Shown here in pieces: positions 47,329 to 59,108 of a stretch of DNA of 64,000 nucleotides. Source of the DNA: Papaver somniferum (taxonomy: Eukaryota; Streptophyta; Magnoliopsida; Ranunculales; Papaveraceae). The stretch lies in contig NC_039363.1 of assembly GCF_003573695.1 (NCBI RefSeq), positions 164,812,747 to 164,876,746 on the forward strand, in the 5' to 3' direction. The notes below the pieces were generated by a model that was not told the origin of the DNA, made no database searches, and was given only the letters and a program-made list of their open reading frames with translations. Position numbers and translations under genes: made by a program. The first letter of the stretch is position 1, and each line of letters starts with the position of its first letter.

Positions 47329-47922
47329 ATGTACTCCTGTTTTCTGAAATTCTTTATTTAGGCTTCCTTTTTTTTTGAAAGGAGAAAAGAGCGCCTAGTT
47401 TATGGTTTGGTTTTCTAGATTCTTGGGTTGATAGATAATTGTTACCTATGAGGGTTTTGGATTATTCTTTTGAAATGAATTATTTTTAGAATAATGTTGT
47501 TCTTGGTCATGACTGTATGTGGCATAAATACCCCAGGGGAGTCATGGAGTTGTGAATGTTGTGTTGTCAGTAGAAAGTATGGGACGAAACATGGGGATAG
47601 CATGGCTGTCGGTTTCTACTATCCATGTGAAAATTCTAGGTAGTAGAACATGCAATTCGTCTGACGAGACTTAATTTTTTTTAGAGTCTCCCGACAAAAT
47701 GGATCTTTCCGGATGAAAATCTGAGTTTTTGTGGGCGGCGGTGTCGTGACTGTGAAAAGTCCCCAATCACTTCTGAGTCCCCAGTCGTTCCAGAGTCGTC
47801 TAATAACCGAGGCGGCGGCTAGTCTGCTTCCATTATCTCGATATCTGGGTTGCCAAAATGGAATCAGAAATCGGGAATTGATATTGTGACGGATAGATTA
47901 ATTTCCAACTGTGGTCGCCAAT
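47329..47922. other. Non-coding end of the interior with primer-binding-site-like sequence
   Basis: No gene. The last bases before the LTR, read on the minus strand, are TTGGCGACCACAGTTGG (47905-47921). This resembles the TTGGCGCC/TGGCGAC-type primer-binding sites of Tat-lineage elements, though I cannot match it to a named tRNA. Confidence 0.5.
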
Positions 47923-48719
47923 TGTTTGAGGGTGAAAACAGTTTCTGCTGATTTTGGTAATTTCGAGTGTGTGGGTGAGAAACGAGTCTAAACCCTAAAC
48001 AATGTACTCCAAGGGAGTACTTTGATTCGAGAGATCAATCTGTACAAATCCGGCCTAAACCAAGAAATGGATGTTCCAGACTTGCTTCGGTCACAAAGTG
48101 AAGGAGAAGGGCTGGTCTAGGGAGGGAAGCAGAGAGAGTGTTGAGACCATAATAGTTGATTCGGGAGAGTAGTTGTTTGACGACTTGTATCAGAAAGTGG
48201 AAAGCTAACAGATGGGAAAGCTAACAAGTGATTTCTGAGTATTGTATTCTCCTGACAAAAACTTGTCTTTGGTGGAAATAGGTGAGACCTATTTATACAA
48301 GTCGCAACGAAACGTACCCTGGTCTCGTAAGAAGTGGAAATGGTTGAGTAAATGAAAGATAATGGTAACGGGTAACTCCTGGAATTGATGTTTCCATAAT
48401 GAAGGAAACGTTTCACCATTACTTCTTGTATTTACTAACCGCCTCACCCTTATGACACTTTCCTGTAACGGGCGTAGTGTACTCCGTATGTTGTAAATCG
48501 CCAGACCAATACCCTGATGAGCATCCCCCAGTTTGTGACATGTTTTGATGTCTCGATTGTTTTCGTGGAAAACGTGTAGCATGTTGTTACGTGTGGCGTG
48601 GCCAAAGGATTTGGTGTTTGTATCCAAGTTGGTGCTGTGGCCAAAGAATAGGCATCGTAGCCAGGTTGGTGTTGTGACCAAGAGTTAGCATCACAGCCAA
48701 GACATTTCCACGAGTCGTT

Positions 48720-49960
48720 TGGTGGAAGGTCTGTACGGATGAGATCTGCATATCAGGAGGAAGGGTAGACGTAGATTGTTGCAACTCTTCGTTTGGCAAC
48801 CAGCAGCATGGTTCAAGCGCTTGCATGCTCTTGGCACGGCCAAATTAGGGTTTTGGCATCGTGGCCAAGATATTGCCACAAATCGTTTGGTGGCAAGTTT
48901 GTATGGATGAGATTCGTATCTCAGGAGGAAGGGTGTCCGTTGGTTGTTGCAACCCTTCGTTTTTCAGCTAGTGGCATGGTTTAGGCCCGGCCGATCTAGG
49001 ATTTTGGCGTAGTTTAGGCGCAGCCAAAACTAGGGTTTTAGCATAGTTTAGGTGCGGCCAAAATTAGGCCTTGGCATTGCGCCAAAAGTTGCCATGCGTT
49101 CGGTGGCAAGCTTGTACGGCTGAGATTTGCATATCAGGAGGAAGGGTGGCCGTTGATTGTTGCAACCCTTCTATTGGCATCCAACAGCATGTGGTAGCGA
49201 CGACATGGCTTTGGCATCTTTTAGGCGCGGCCAAAATTAGGGTTTTGGAAAAACCGTGATGTTTGCCCTTGGGACGGAGCTTTCCATGCGTTAGGTGGCG
49301 AACTTGGACGGCTGATATCTGCATCTCAGATGGAAGGGTAGTCGTTGATTATTGCAACCCTTCGTTTGGCAGTCAGCGGCATGTGGTAGGGCCTGCATGG
49401 CTTTGGCATATTTTATGCGTGGCCAAAATTAGGGTTTTGGCAAAACCGTGATGTTTGGCCTTGGGACGAAAGTTGCCATGCGCTAGGTGGCGAACTTGGA
49501 CGGCTGAGATCTGCATCTCATGTGGAAGGGAAGCCGTTGATTGTTGCAACCCTTCATTTGGCAGCCAGCGTCATGTGGTAGGGACGGCATGGCTTTGCCA
49601 TATTTTAGGCGCGACCAAAATTAGGGTTTTGGAAAACGGTGATGTTTGGCCTTGGGCTGGAAGTTTCCATGCGTTAGGGGGAGAACTTCGACGGCTGAGA
49701 TCTGCATCCCAGATGGAAGGGTAGCCGTTGATTGTTGCAACCCTTCGTTTGGCAGCCAGCGGCATGGTAGGGTCGGCATGGCTTTGTCATATTTTAGGCG
49801 CGGCAAAAATTAGGGTTTTGGCAAAACCGTGATGTTTGGCCTTGGGAGGGAAGTTTCCATGCATTAGGTGGCGAACTTGGACGGCTGAGATCTGCATCTC
49901 AGATGGAAGGGTAGCCGTTGATTGTTGCAACGCTTCGTTTGGCAGCCTGCGGCATGTGGT
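48720..49960. repeat. 192-bp tandem units in the right LTR
   Basis: Same unit as 40330-41560, with landmarks at about 49122, 49315, 49508, 49698 and 49888. About six units, colinear with the left LTR. Confidence 0.85.
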
Positions 49961-49974
49961 AGGGTCGGCATGGC

Positions 49975-50455
49975 TTTGGCGCGGAGATGTGGCATGGTAT
50001 GTCATTGGCACTGTGGTGCGGCTGGCATGCCTTGGCGCGGAGATGTGGCTGGCATGGCATGCCATTGGCACCGTGGTGCGGCTGGCATGGTTGGCATGCC
50101 TTAGCGCGGAGATGTGGATAGCATGGTATGTCATTGGAACTGTGGTGCGGCTGGCATGTCTTGGCGCGGAGATGTGGCTGTCATGGTACGTCATTGGCAC
50201 TGTGGTGTGGATGGCATGGTTGGCATGCCTTGGCGCGGAGATGTGGCTGACATGGCATGCCATTGGCACCATGGTGCGGCTGGCATGGTTGGCATTCTTT
50301 GGCGCGGAATGTGGCTGGCATGGAATGCCATTGGCACTGTGGTGCGGCTGGCATGGTTGGCATGCCTTGGCGCGGAGATTTGGCTGGCATGGTATGCCAT
50401 TGGCACTGTGGTGCGGCTGGCATGGTTGGCATGCCTTGGCGCGGAGATGTTGCCA
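49975..50455. repeat. 69-bp tandem array in the right LTR, about 7 units
   Basis: Same unit as 41580-43300 but far fewer copies; several units are shortened. It ends at GATGTTGCCAGTCAGTATTG, as does the left array. Confidence 0.9.
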
Positions 50456-50630
50456 GTCAGTATTGAGGGTTCTGTCATGGAATATAGCGTATATAAAAAA
50501 AGGTACCCAATAATGTTTACGTAGGGATGTTAAATGATTCAATAAATGTGCTAGTGGTCGTAGTGACGTCATGTCAGATGTAAGGTTTTACGATTTTAAC
50601 CCTAAGCTAAAAACCACCATCAACAACAGG

Positions 50631-50891
50631 GTACGGGAAGTAAAAATTGATGCGAACAAAGAGAGAAGATTTCTAAAGTGCCTAAATCAACCAATATGTA
50701 CTGAATTTCAATGGTTAGATGAAGTCGTGGAATCACCAAAAAGATCCAAACAACAATCTCCATATTTGTGTTTCAAGTGTGGTAATGATTCTCATTGTGT
50801 TCCGCGGTGTCCTGAAGCTTCACCAGCATCTAAGAAAAAAGGCAAACCTATTGGTGGGTGTAATGTGTGCTTTATCAGTGGGAAATATTGA
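50631..50891 (+). pseudogene. Zinc-knuckle (CCHC) coding remnant
   Basis: An open frame directly right of the target duplication encodes about 86 residues with CFKCGNDSHCVPRC, a perfect CX2CX4HX4C knuckle, then a lysine-rich stretch and a second C-x-x-C (CNVCF) before a stop. CCHC knuckles bind single-stranded nucleic acid. It could be an exon of a host zinc-knuckle gene or a transposon gag fragment. The LTR element ends five bases upstream, so the frame was probably interrupted by that insertion. Frame upstream of 50631 runs into LTR sequence and is not meaningful. Confidence 0.5.
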
Positions 50892-51099
50892 ACTGAAAAA
50901 AACTCCAACAAAAATGATTATTAATTCAGAAGTATGTTTAACTCTATTTGTAGAAATTTGTGACAGGTTCAAAGGTGCAGTAACTGTAGAAAGGGCTAAA
51001 AAATAGGACTTTAGTGTCTAACAAAATGTATTCATTACTTAGATTTCAAGTCTTATGTAATAGTATCAAATAATGAAATAAGAAGCAAAGCATTTGAAA
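50892..51099. other. Short unassigned spacer
   Basis: A/T-rich, no feature recognised. Confidence 0.4.
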
Positions 51100-53640
51100 A
51101 AGCGGGGGTCTAACAACCACACCTAATATTTCGTTTAGGAAATCTGTATGGAATAAATCCAATATATTTCCAAGAGAATCAACTACACTGTCATACTCAA
51201 TCAAGAAAAATACATCCAAGAGTTATATCTCTATTTCTAAAATCAATCTACAATCTAACAGATAGGAATCTGTGAGCCGGATCAATATGAGAAATAGCTT
51301 GAACGGTACCAAAGACCAATGTTCAAGTGTCAATCAATTTATATCAACGACCAAAGGTTGGATTATCTAATTGATTGAACTACGCACAACCTGTTATATT
51401 TTAATTATATAGAAAATATAATGAGGAAAAGAAATAACACAGACACCAAAAGTTTTGTTAACGAGGAAACCGAAAATGCAGAAAAAACCCGGGACCTAGT
51501 TCAGATTTGAACACCACATTGTATTAAGCCTCTACATACTCTAGCCTACTACAACTTAACTTCGGACTGGAATGTAGTTGAGCCCTAACCAATCTCACAC
51601 TAATTAAGGTACAATCGCGTTCCTTACGCCTCTGAATCCCAGCAGGACTCTACACACTTGATTCCCTTAGATGATCTCACCCACAACCAAGAGTTGCTAC
51701 GACCCAAAGTCGAAGACTTGATAAACAAATTTGTCTCACACATAAAAGTTTATTGAATAGATAAATCTGTCTCCCATAGAAATACCTACGAGTTTTTGTT
51801 CCGTATTTTGATAAATCAAGGTGAATAGGAACCAATTGATACACCGTACTTATATTCCCAAAGAAGATCCTAATAATATCAATCACCTCATAAAAATCTT
51901 AATCATATGGTAGCGAAACAAGATATTTTGGAATCACAAAGAATAAGACGAAGAACTTTGTGATTACTTTTTATCTTACCAATTAGAGATTAAATCTCGA
52001 GCAAATCTTAGAGAAGATAGTACTCAATACGATAAAACAAAGTAAGATCAGAACATGCAACTACAGAGAAAACAGTTGGGTATGGATTCAGAATCCCAAT
52101 GAACTTTTTAAGTAGTTAACCTATAATGGTTTTAGTAAAAACCTAGGTTAAAAGAGAATCAACTCTAGTCGTAACTAGTATCACACAAGAGGTGTGGGGA
52201 TTAGATTTCCCAGTTGCTAGAGTTCTCCCTTATATAGTCTTCAAATCAGGGTTTGAAATCAATGTTACCTTGGTAACAAAGCATTAAATATTCGCCGTTA
52301 GATGAAAACCTGATTAGATTTAAGATAATATCTTTCAACCATCAGATTGTCTTATCTTGTTACACACATGTGAAATATAGCTTCATTTAGATATGAGTAA
52401 CCGTACCTAAACGTGTACAGTTGGTTGGCTCAACAATAGTTAACCGAAGTTAGCCATGTAAACAATTTCATATCAATCTTGTTCATATTAAACACAACTA
52501 ATTCAAATGACTCAAATGAAACTAGTAATAGAGTTGTTCAATTTTTTATATTCTCATAGAAGTATACAAGACACAATTGAAGCAAAATCGGTTTTGATTC
52601 ACTCTAATAAAAACCAAGTATGCAAAGTTTGCATTCCTTATTATATAAATGTATTTCTTCATGAGTATGTAAACATACTTAACCAATTTTAGAACTTAAC
52701 CCGCTCATGTATGCAAACGGGTACGCATACCTAAGTTCCCGGACTTGGTCTTGTTCGCTAGTATGCAAACGGGTACGCATACTGTCGTTCATGACTGAAC
52801 TCAGTTGAAATTAGTACACATGCGGGTATGCATAATATAGTTCCCGGACTTCAATGTTGAATCAGTACGCATAATAGTATGCATACTAAATTCCCGGACT
52901 TGGAATATACTTGCAACAGTTAGCATACAAGTATGCATATTGTGCTATATCCAATCAAAGATTAATTATCCTAAACTCCATTTTAATCAGTGAAACATTC
53001 TTGGAAGACGAGAGTAGCTGTCTCACACAAACTATTAGCTTCAAAACAATTTTCAAGTGATCAACGAAACACTCCTAGTCCACATCAAGTGACTGTCTCA
53101 CACAAATCATATAAGATTTTACCAGGCGATTTTCACATGATCATCTTTTGAATTTCATCAAGAATAAAAGATGAACTTGGTTAAAGAGAAAGCTTACAAA
53201 CACATATTTCGAGAAAGATATAAGCGAGTTAAATTCATCTCGAAATATCAAATGTGTATAATTATAAAGTCTATATAGCTATACGACTTCTGTCTCAATA
53301 GGAGATAGAATAGAAATAAACTTTTGAGTGATAAATGAGTTCAAGTCTCCACATACGTTTTGTTGATGAAGTTCCACAAGATCCCCTTAGTAGTTCTTCG
53401 TCTTCAATTGATGAACGCCGTGAAATCTAAAGCTCGCTACACATTCTATCCTAATCCGAGACATAGCTATAAGTAGACTAGAAATCAAGACTTATAGTTT
53501 TGACAAATAAACTTGACAAACAAGCTTGAGATAGCAACGCTTGCGAGTTCGACCGAGCAGTGCTCTAACGACGTTTTATACGTGATCCGCAACCCAAAAC
53601 AAATGCCTAAAACAAAGTGTAATAGTTTTCTATAAAACGA
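51100..53640 (-). repeat. Dispersed LTR-like repeat, copy B
   Basis: Begins near GGGGGTCTAACAACCACACC and aligns along its first 1.25 kb with copy C at 53776. Shared blocks include TTTTGTTAACGAGGAAACCG, GGGACCTAG and GAATCCCAGCAGGA. The far end (AACGCTTGCGAGTTCGACC, then CAGTGCTCTAACGACG) corresponds to the end of copy A near 15655. No coding sequence. The size and low coding content suit a solo LTR read on the minus strand. Exact ends and target duplication were not established. Confidence 0.65.
52695..52950. repeat. GTATGC/GCATAC minisatellite within repeat copy B
   Basis: About five imperfect units of 50-60 bases contain TATGCAAACGGGTACGCATA (partly palindromic) alternating with AGTTCCCGGACTT. 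In copy A the same relative region holds a different tandem repeat (14865-15060). Confidence 0.75.
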
Positions 53641-53775
53641 CAAAAAGCCTAAATAATGTTATTGAGATCCATGTAAATGATGATAATTTCCATCTGTGAC
53701 CTTCTTGGTTCCCTCATTCCATCTGGTGGAGATCCATATAAATGATGATCTGTAGCCATAACAATAAGAAAACTG
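53641..53775. other. Spacer between repeat copies B and C
   Basis: Contains a duplicated GAGATCCATGTAAATGATGAT / GAGATCCATATAAATGATGAT pair about 70 bases apart. Nothing else recognised. Confidence 0.5.
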
Positions 53776-55029
53776 AAAATGCGGGGGGTACAACAACCAC
53801 ACCCAACAATTCGTTTGGCAATCTGAGAGGACTTACTCTAATACACTTTCTAGAAATCAACTAGACAGTCAGACTCAATCTAGATTAAAGTATATCAAAG
53901 AGTTTAATATCTCTAACTCTTAATTCAATCCGCAATCAGCAAATAAAAATCTGTGAGCCTGATTGAATATAAGAGGAATTACTTGAACGGTACCAAAGAA
54001 CAATATTCAAGTGTCAATCAATTTAAATCAACAACCAAAGGTTGGATATTCTAATTGATTGATCTTAACGCACAACCTGTGATATTTTAATTATATAATA
54101 AAATATAATGCGGGAAAGAAATAACATAGACACCAGAATTTTGTTAACGAGGAAACCGCAAATGCAGAAAAACCCCGGGACCTAGTCCAGATTAAACACC
54201 ACATTGTATTAAGCCGCTACAGACACTAGCCTACTACCAATTAACTTCAGACTGGACTGTAGTTGAACCCTAATCAATCTCACACTGATTCAAGGTACAG
54301 TTGCGCTCCTTACATCTCTGATCCCAGCAGGATACTACGCACTTGATTCCCTTGCTGATCTCACCCACAACTAATAGTTGCTACGATCCAAAGTCGAAAC
54401 TTGATAGACAAATCTGTCTCACACAGAAAAGTCTATAGGATTGAATAAATCTTTCTCCCACAGAAGTACCCAAGAGTTTTTATTCCGTCTTTTGATAAAT
54501 CAAGGTGAACAGGAACCAATTGATAAACCGTAATTATATTCCCGAAGAACATCCTAGTATTATCAATCACCTCACAATAAACTTAATCGACTAGCGAAAC
54601 AAGTTATTGTGGAATCACAAACGATGAGACGAAGTTTGTTTGTGATTACTTTTATATCTTGCCTATCGGAGATATAAAATCTCGAGCCAATTATTTCAAT
54701 TGCACTCGACACGATAGAAACAACAAGATCAGATCACGCAACTACAAAGATAATAGTTGGGTATGGCTTCACAATCCCAATGAAGTATTCAAGTCGTTAA
54801 CCTACAAGGTCTCGAGAAGAAACCTAAGGTTAAAGGAGAATTGACTCGTTATGCAAATAGTAACACACATGAGGTGTGGGGATTAGTTTTCCCAGTTGCT
54901 AGAGTTCTCCTTTATATAGTTTTCAAATCAGGGTTTGTAATCCAAGTTACCTTGGTAACAAATCATTCAATATTCACCGTTAGATGAAAAACTTGACTCA
55001 ACCAAGATAATATCTTTCAACCGTTAGAT
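53776..55029 (-). repeat. Dispersed LTR-like repeat, copy C, truncated by the CACTA element
   Basis: Colinear with copy B from its start (GGGGGTACAACAACCACACC) to CAACCGTTAGAT. There copy B continues (TTGTCTTATC at about 52347) but copy C is cut by CACTACACC at 55030. The remainder of the copy presumably lies beyond the window's right edge. Confidence 0.8.
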
Positions 55030-55250
55030 CACTACACCATTTTAAGGTATTAGCAACCTACTATAGATGTTGCTAAGCAGGGTCGCAACATACTTTCGTT
55101 GTTGCTAAACACGGTGTCGCAATATTTAGCAACGACATAAGTTTTGTTGCGAATCTCGGTCAGCAACGACAATTCGCAACGGTGCTATCCGTTGCTACAT
55201 TTTTTATTAGCAACAACAGGCTGTTGTTGCTAATCTGTTTCTAGTTACAG
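55030..55250. repeat. CACTA terminus and sub-terminal repeats
   Basis: After the CACTA end, TTGCTA/TAGCAA and GCAACGA/CGTTGC motifs recur about a dozen times in both orientations over 220 bases (for example AGCAACAACAGG with CTGTTGTTGCTA near 55209). These are typical transposase-binding sub-terminal repeats. Confidence 0.8.
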
Positions 55251-57331
55251 GAATACTCTTACCCGTAACTCGATACTGTTGGTTCCGGTTCTAATTTATT
55301 GGTTCTGGTTCTAATTTAGCAACAGATCGCTGAGGTTGGTAATTCTTTGCAACCACAAAAAAAGGCAAGTCTATGTTTATTGACCTGGTCAAAATTCATT
55401 ACCCCCACATTTTCCCTCCTGCAATTACCCAGTTCCCCATATCCAACATCCACACAGATTTACAAATTAAAATGGCAATACAAAACTGATACAAATGTAG
55501 TTGAAAATCACCACTAGATAATATTATCATAAAAGAAAAGATTCTTCAATTGATACAAATGTACACAAGTAAACTTATGTATGTTGTGACTGACATACAA
55601 TATTTGATCTATGTTGATGTTTATAAATGGATGGGTATCCTAGTTTGTTTCAACTGACAGAGGCATTGAAAATCAGGGAAAGAAAGACTAAATATCACCA
55701 GAAGTATCACCAGACTCCGCTTGCTTAACCAATCTCCTCAGCAAAGATTCAACTGCTTATAAAATATCACCAGAGTACTGCTTTTTGACTTAAGACCAAA
55801 TACCTGCATAATAACCAACTTGATGTTTCAGTACTGATGTCACAAACAAAACACTAACCCTAGATTTTGTATAATCTACAGAGACAAGTCAAAACCGTAA
55901 AGAAAATATCAACAAACTCTGCTATAAGTGAACTAAATGGAGATGTATGTAGAATCAAATCCAAACAAAATATTTAAGAGAACATCATGTGAGAGGGCGT
56001 GGATAACTCCTTCTTACACTACTCTACTATAAGTGAACTGAAATTGAGTTGTATGGTCGTAGGACGCTTAGAACTCCATTTTAATTCACTTATCAAAATG
56101 TCGTAATAATAACTAGGAACCTTGATAATGCGGTTAGTTCAGAGAGACAAGTGTGAGAACAAGAGAATAATAATACACTCCTAAAATCCAACCTGAATAC
56201 CGTACAATCGCACAAGCAAATAGTATCATGTTCAGAATTATTTACCTAATCCAAAGGAATGAAATGATTGTTCAATCAGCTAAATTCTAGTTTGCAAGGT
56301 CTGGCATTATCAGCTTATGAATTATAGAAGAAAGCTTTCAAAAGAAGTTTGTTTACCTTCGTTTCAGAGTAGTTGTTGATCATGAACATTCAGAAACTAC
56401 TGCTGATGTGAGTGTATCTAAATCATGTTGAAGGACAACACAGGGAATTGGAAATTCACAGGTCGGTGCAGAATGGCGAGCCAGACAACACATGACATAA
56501 GCTTTTGTTGATTCCTGCGAAACTTTAAGAGTGTTAAAATAACTCATACGCATATAAATCTGACAACATATTGATACAATAAATGTAAGAGTAAGTAGTA
56601 ACATTACCTAAATATATCTTCATATTTTGTTGTTAATAGACATACTGAAACTGCCAATTACACAAATATGAAAGAATTAGGAACTTGTTGAATTATGAAG
56701 ACCCACCAGACCCAATGGCTTCATGGTAGCAATGAAGATCACAACAGAGACTTACCGGAGAAAGGTCAGCAACAGCATAATCCCGTAACAACATCACGAA
56801 CAACATATTACCTCAAAAGCAATTATGTACTGAAGATTAGTATCCAACAGAACTCAATATGATAATCATAAGCAAAAGAAGTGTACTTACCAGGGATTGA
56901 TATTCCCCCGGGTGGCTACTACTTCAATTGACCTGCACTGCAATCACCTGCGCAAAAGAAAAATATAATAGAACCCAAATCACACACATCCATAAAGAAA
57001 AAATGATTATATTAATACTTCAGGTTCACATAAATACATTACGATTTAAAGTTTTTTAAGCACAACTGCTTGAGAGTCTTCCTTATGCACAACTGCATAA
57101 GAATCTGCCTGAGAGTCTTCCTTATGCACAAATGCGTAAGAATCTACATGCTATCATGCTAAGCACATGTACAAAAGTGTTTCAAAAAAAGCAAAAAAAA
57201 AAAAAACACAACTGCCTGAGAGTTTTCCTATGCACAATTGCATAAGAATCTACATGTTAGAATGCTAAGCACATGTACAAAAGTGTGAACATATATAAGC
57301 AAAAAAACATAAAGCCATATATGTTTGTCAG
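55251..57331. other. 3' non-coding part of the CACTA element
   Basis: No convincing gene. At 57060-57290 a unit with CACAACTGC, GAGAGTCTTCCTTATGCAC and GCATAAGAATCTACATG is repeated three to four times with spacings of about 55 and 120 bases. Confidence 0.5.
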
Positions 57332-59108
57332 TTATCGATCATTAGATGATGGCTGAGATACCAAAAAAGTAGGTCGACCGCCGACCCGACTAATCATTTC
57401 TGATGAATGTCTTTCGATGAAGCACGTACCCTCCAACAGCAACATCTTTAAAGGTCTCAACAAACTTGTTAGCTTTTGAGACTTTTCATCTGGCATGAGA
57501 ATCTTATCCATCAACACTTTTCCAAGATTAGCTGGTACAATAGTGTCGTGACACATATGTCCCTGTGCACCAGTACACAGTCTACTAACAGTCAAAACTT
57601 CTTCGTTAATGTTCAACAATGAACATGAAGGCATTTAAACACATACTGATGATCGATCTGGTGATATGGTTTGCCCAGGTGAAGGTGTTTAAGCAGGTGC
57701 AGGTGCATGAGCAGCAAAATTATTCTGAAGAGGTGAAGTTGCATGACCTGGTAAACACCCGTTGTTTCTTGATGCCACAACTGACCTCGACATTGCATCC
57801 TGGATATCCATCACAGTGTGGCATAGTGATCCCAAGATTTCGATCAAAATCCCCACCTTGTTACCTAGGTCCTCCAACTGATGCTTAACAGCTTCATCCT
57901 TAGATTCCAACTCTTGTACTTTGGCATGCGCATGAGCAGAATAATCGTATTGAGTATGAGTAACAGGACCAACAACACGAACCCATCATCTACACTCCTT
58001 CTGAAAAGCTTTGATCATTACATTTAAATCTGATACAGGAACATCAACAACTTTTTTACCCTTGATATCTTCTTGGGCCTTAACAAGCTTATCCTTCCAT
58101 GTCGAGCATAACACTGTCAGATATAAAACATATAGATGACTAGCAGATAGTACGTATATGAGTACAGATGAAACAGTGTGCCGACTCACAAAGTATTTTT
58201 GCGTACTAGGCAGAATTACCCCACCCTCTTGAGTATGAGCTTTAATCCACACATCAGAGGTGTTGATTTCCACATCAGGATTCTCGCGCTCCTAAATTCA
58301 AAAATATGACGAGTTGATTTGTATTAATCAATATAGAGAAGGATGAGACTAATCATAATGGCCATAAATTGAGATTTTGAAATCAACATACATACAATTC
58401 ATCTTTCACCAGAGAATGAGGTTTACGACCGGAGGTGTGAGAGTGATCATATAGTTGTCTTTTCCTCTTGCGCTCAGCTATGCTTTTACAGTGTTTTCAT
58501 TCTTACAGAACTTTATCCACTCCTCTTCTTTTACATTCGGAGGAATGTGTAGAATCCTTTCTTCATAAGTATCATAAGGATCAATATAGGCTCTTCGTAA
58601 CTCATACTTTCATCTCCTCCATGGACCAAACATCCCCTTAACCATGGTTATCTTGGAAGACTCGGGTAAATGAAATGATTTCTGAAAAAACAGAGTTATC
58701 AATGAATATTCAGATGCAAATAAAGTATGTAGATCTAAGATGAGATGATATTAAAGTTATAAAAAGTTGAGAAATAACCGAATCATTTTAGCGACAAAAC
58801 CGAATCATTTATGCCATCATTTCAGCGACAATACCAGTTGGGAAATAACTGAATCATTGCCTCATTATTAATTAAAGTTATAAAAAGTGTAAACAGAAGT
58901 AAGATGAGATTTGTACTTGTAGTTCATTCCAAATATCATTTTTGTACTTATCGGGCACATGCTTCCATGTTTTGTAGGAGATAGGGACAAGAGTACAAAC
59001 CAATGAGCCTCTCATGTGGCCGTATGATGTTGCATTGGGGGAAATGGTAAGACCATTCTCATCTACTTCAACTTCTTCCATAATAACCTGCAAAATAACA
59101 ACTAACAT
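57332..59108 (-). pseudogene. Transposase_24-type (Ptta/En-Spm) protein gene, multi-exon and disrupted
   Basis: Exon-like pieces on the minus strand, in order: 59108-58878 (YGHMRGSLVCTLVPISYKTW and VPDKYKNDIW, the RGxxR/VPIxYKxW-VPxxxKxxIW region of Transposase_24), about 58590-58400 (EEEWIKFCKN and later HTSGRKPHSLVKDE, the conserved distal region, with a shift between), 58273-57986 (DVWIKAHTQEGG) and 57910-57332 (helical C-terminus, LEDLGNKVGILIEIL). In CACTA elements this second protein is thought to bind sub-terminal DNA, like TnpA. Introns and frameshifts cannot be fully separated by eye. Confidence 0.7.

Larger units (their letters stand above)
39534..50625 (-). mobile_element. Full-length non-autonomous LTR retrotransposon carrying an antisense plant mobile domain gene
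   Basis: LTRs at 39534-43463 and 47923-50625 share ends (TGTTTGAGGG ... CCATCAACA in plus reading). The element is flanked by ACAGG at 39529-39533 and 50626-50630. Minus orientation is supported by TATAAATA boxes on the minus strand (39902-39909, 48290-48297), by TTGGCGACCACAGTTGG adjoining the LTR end at 47922 (PBS-like), and by purine-rich AAGCAGGAGACTTAA adjoining the other LTR at 43464. The 4.46-kb interior has no gag or pol. Its only gene lies on the plus strand, antisense to the element. Antisense extra ORFs and DNA-transposon-associated domains are known in Tat-lineage Ty3/gypsy elements; membership here is inference. Confidence 0.85.
47923..50625 (-). repeat. LTR (5' LTR in element orientation), 2.70 kb
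   Basis: Same ends and organisation as 39534-43463: promoter part with minus-strand TATAAATA at 48290-48297, 192-bp units at 48720-49960 and a short 69-bp array at 49975-50455. Confidence 0.9.
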
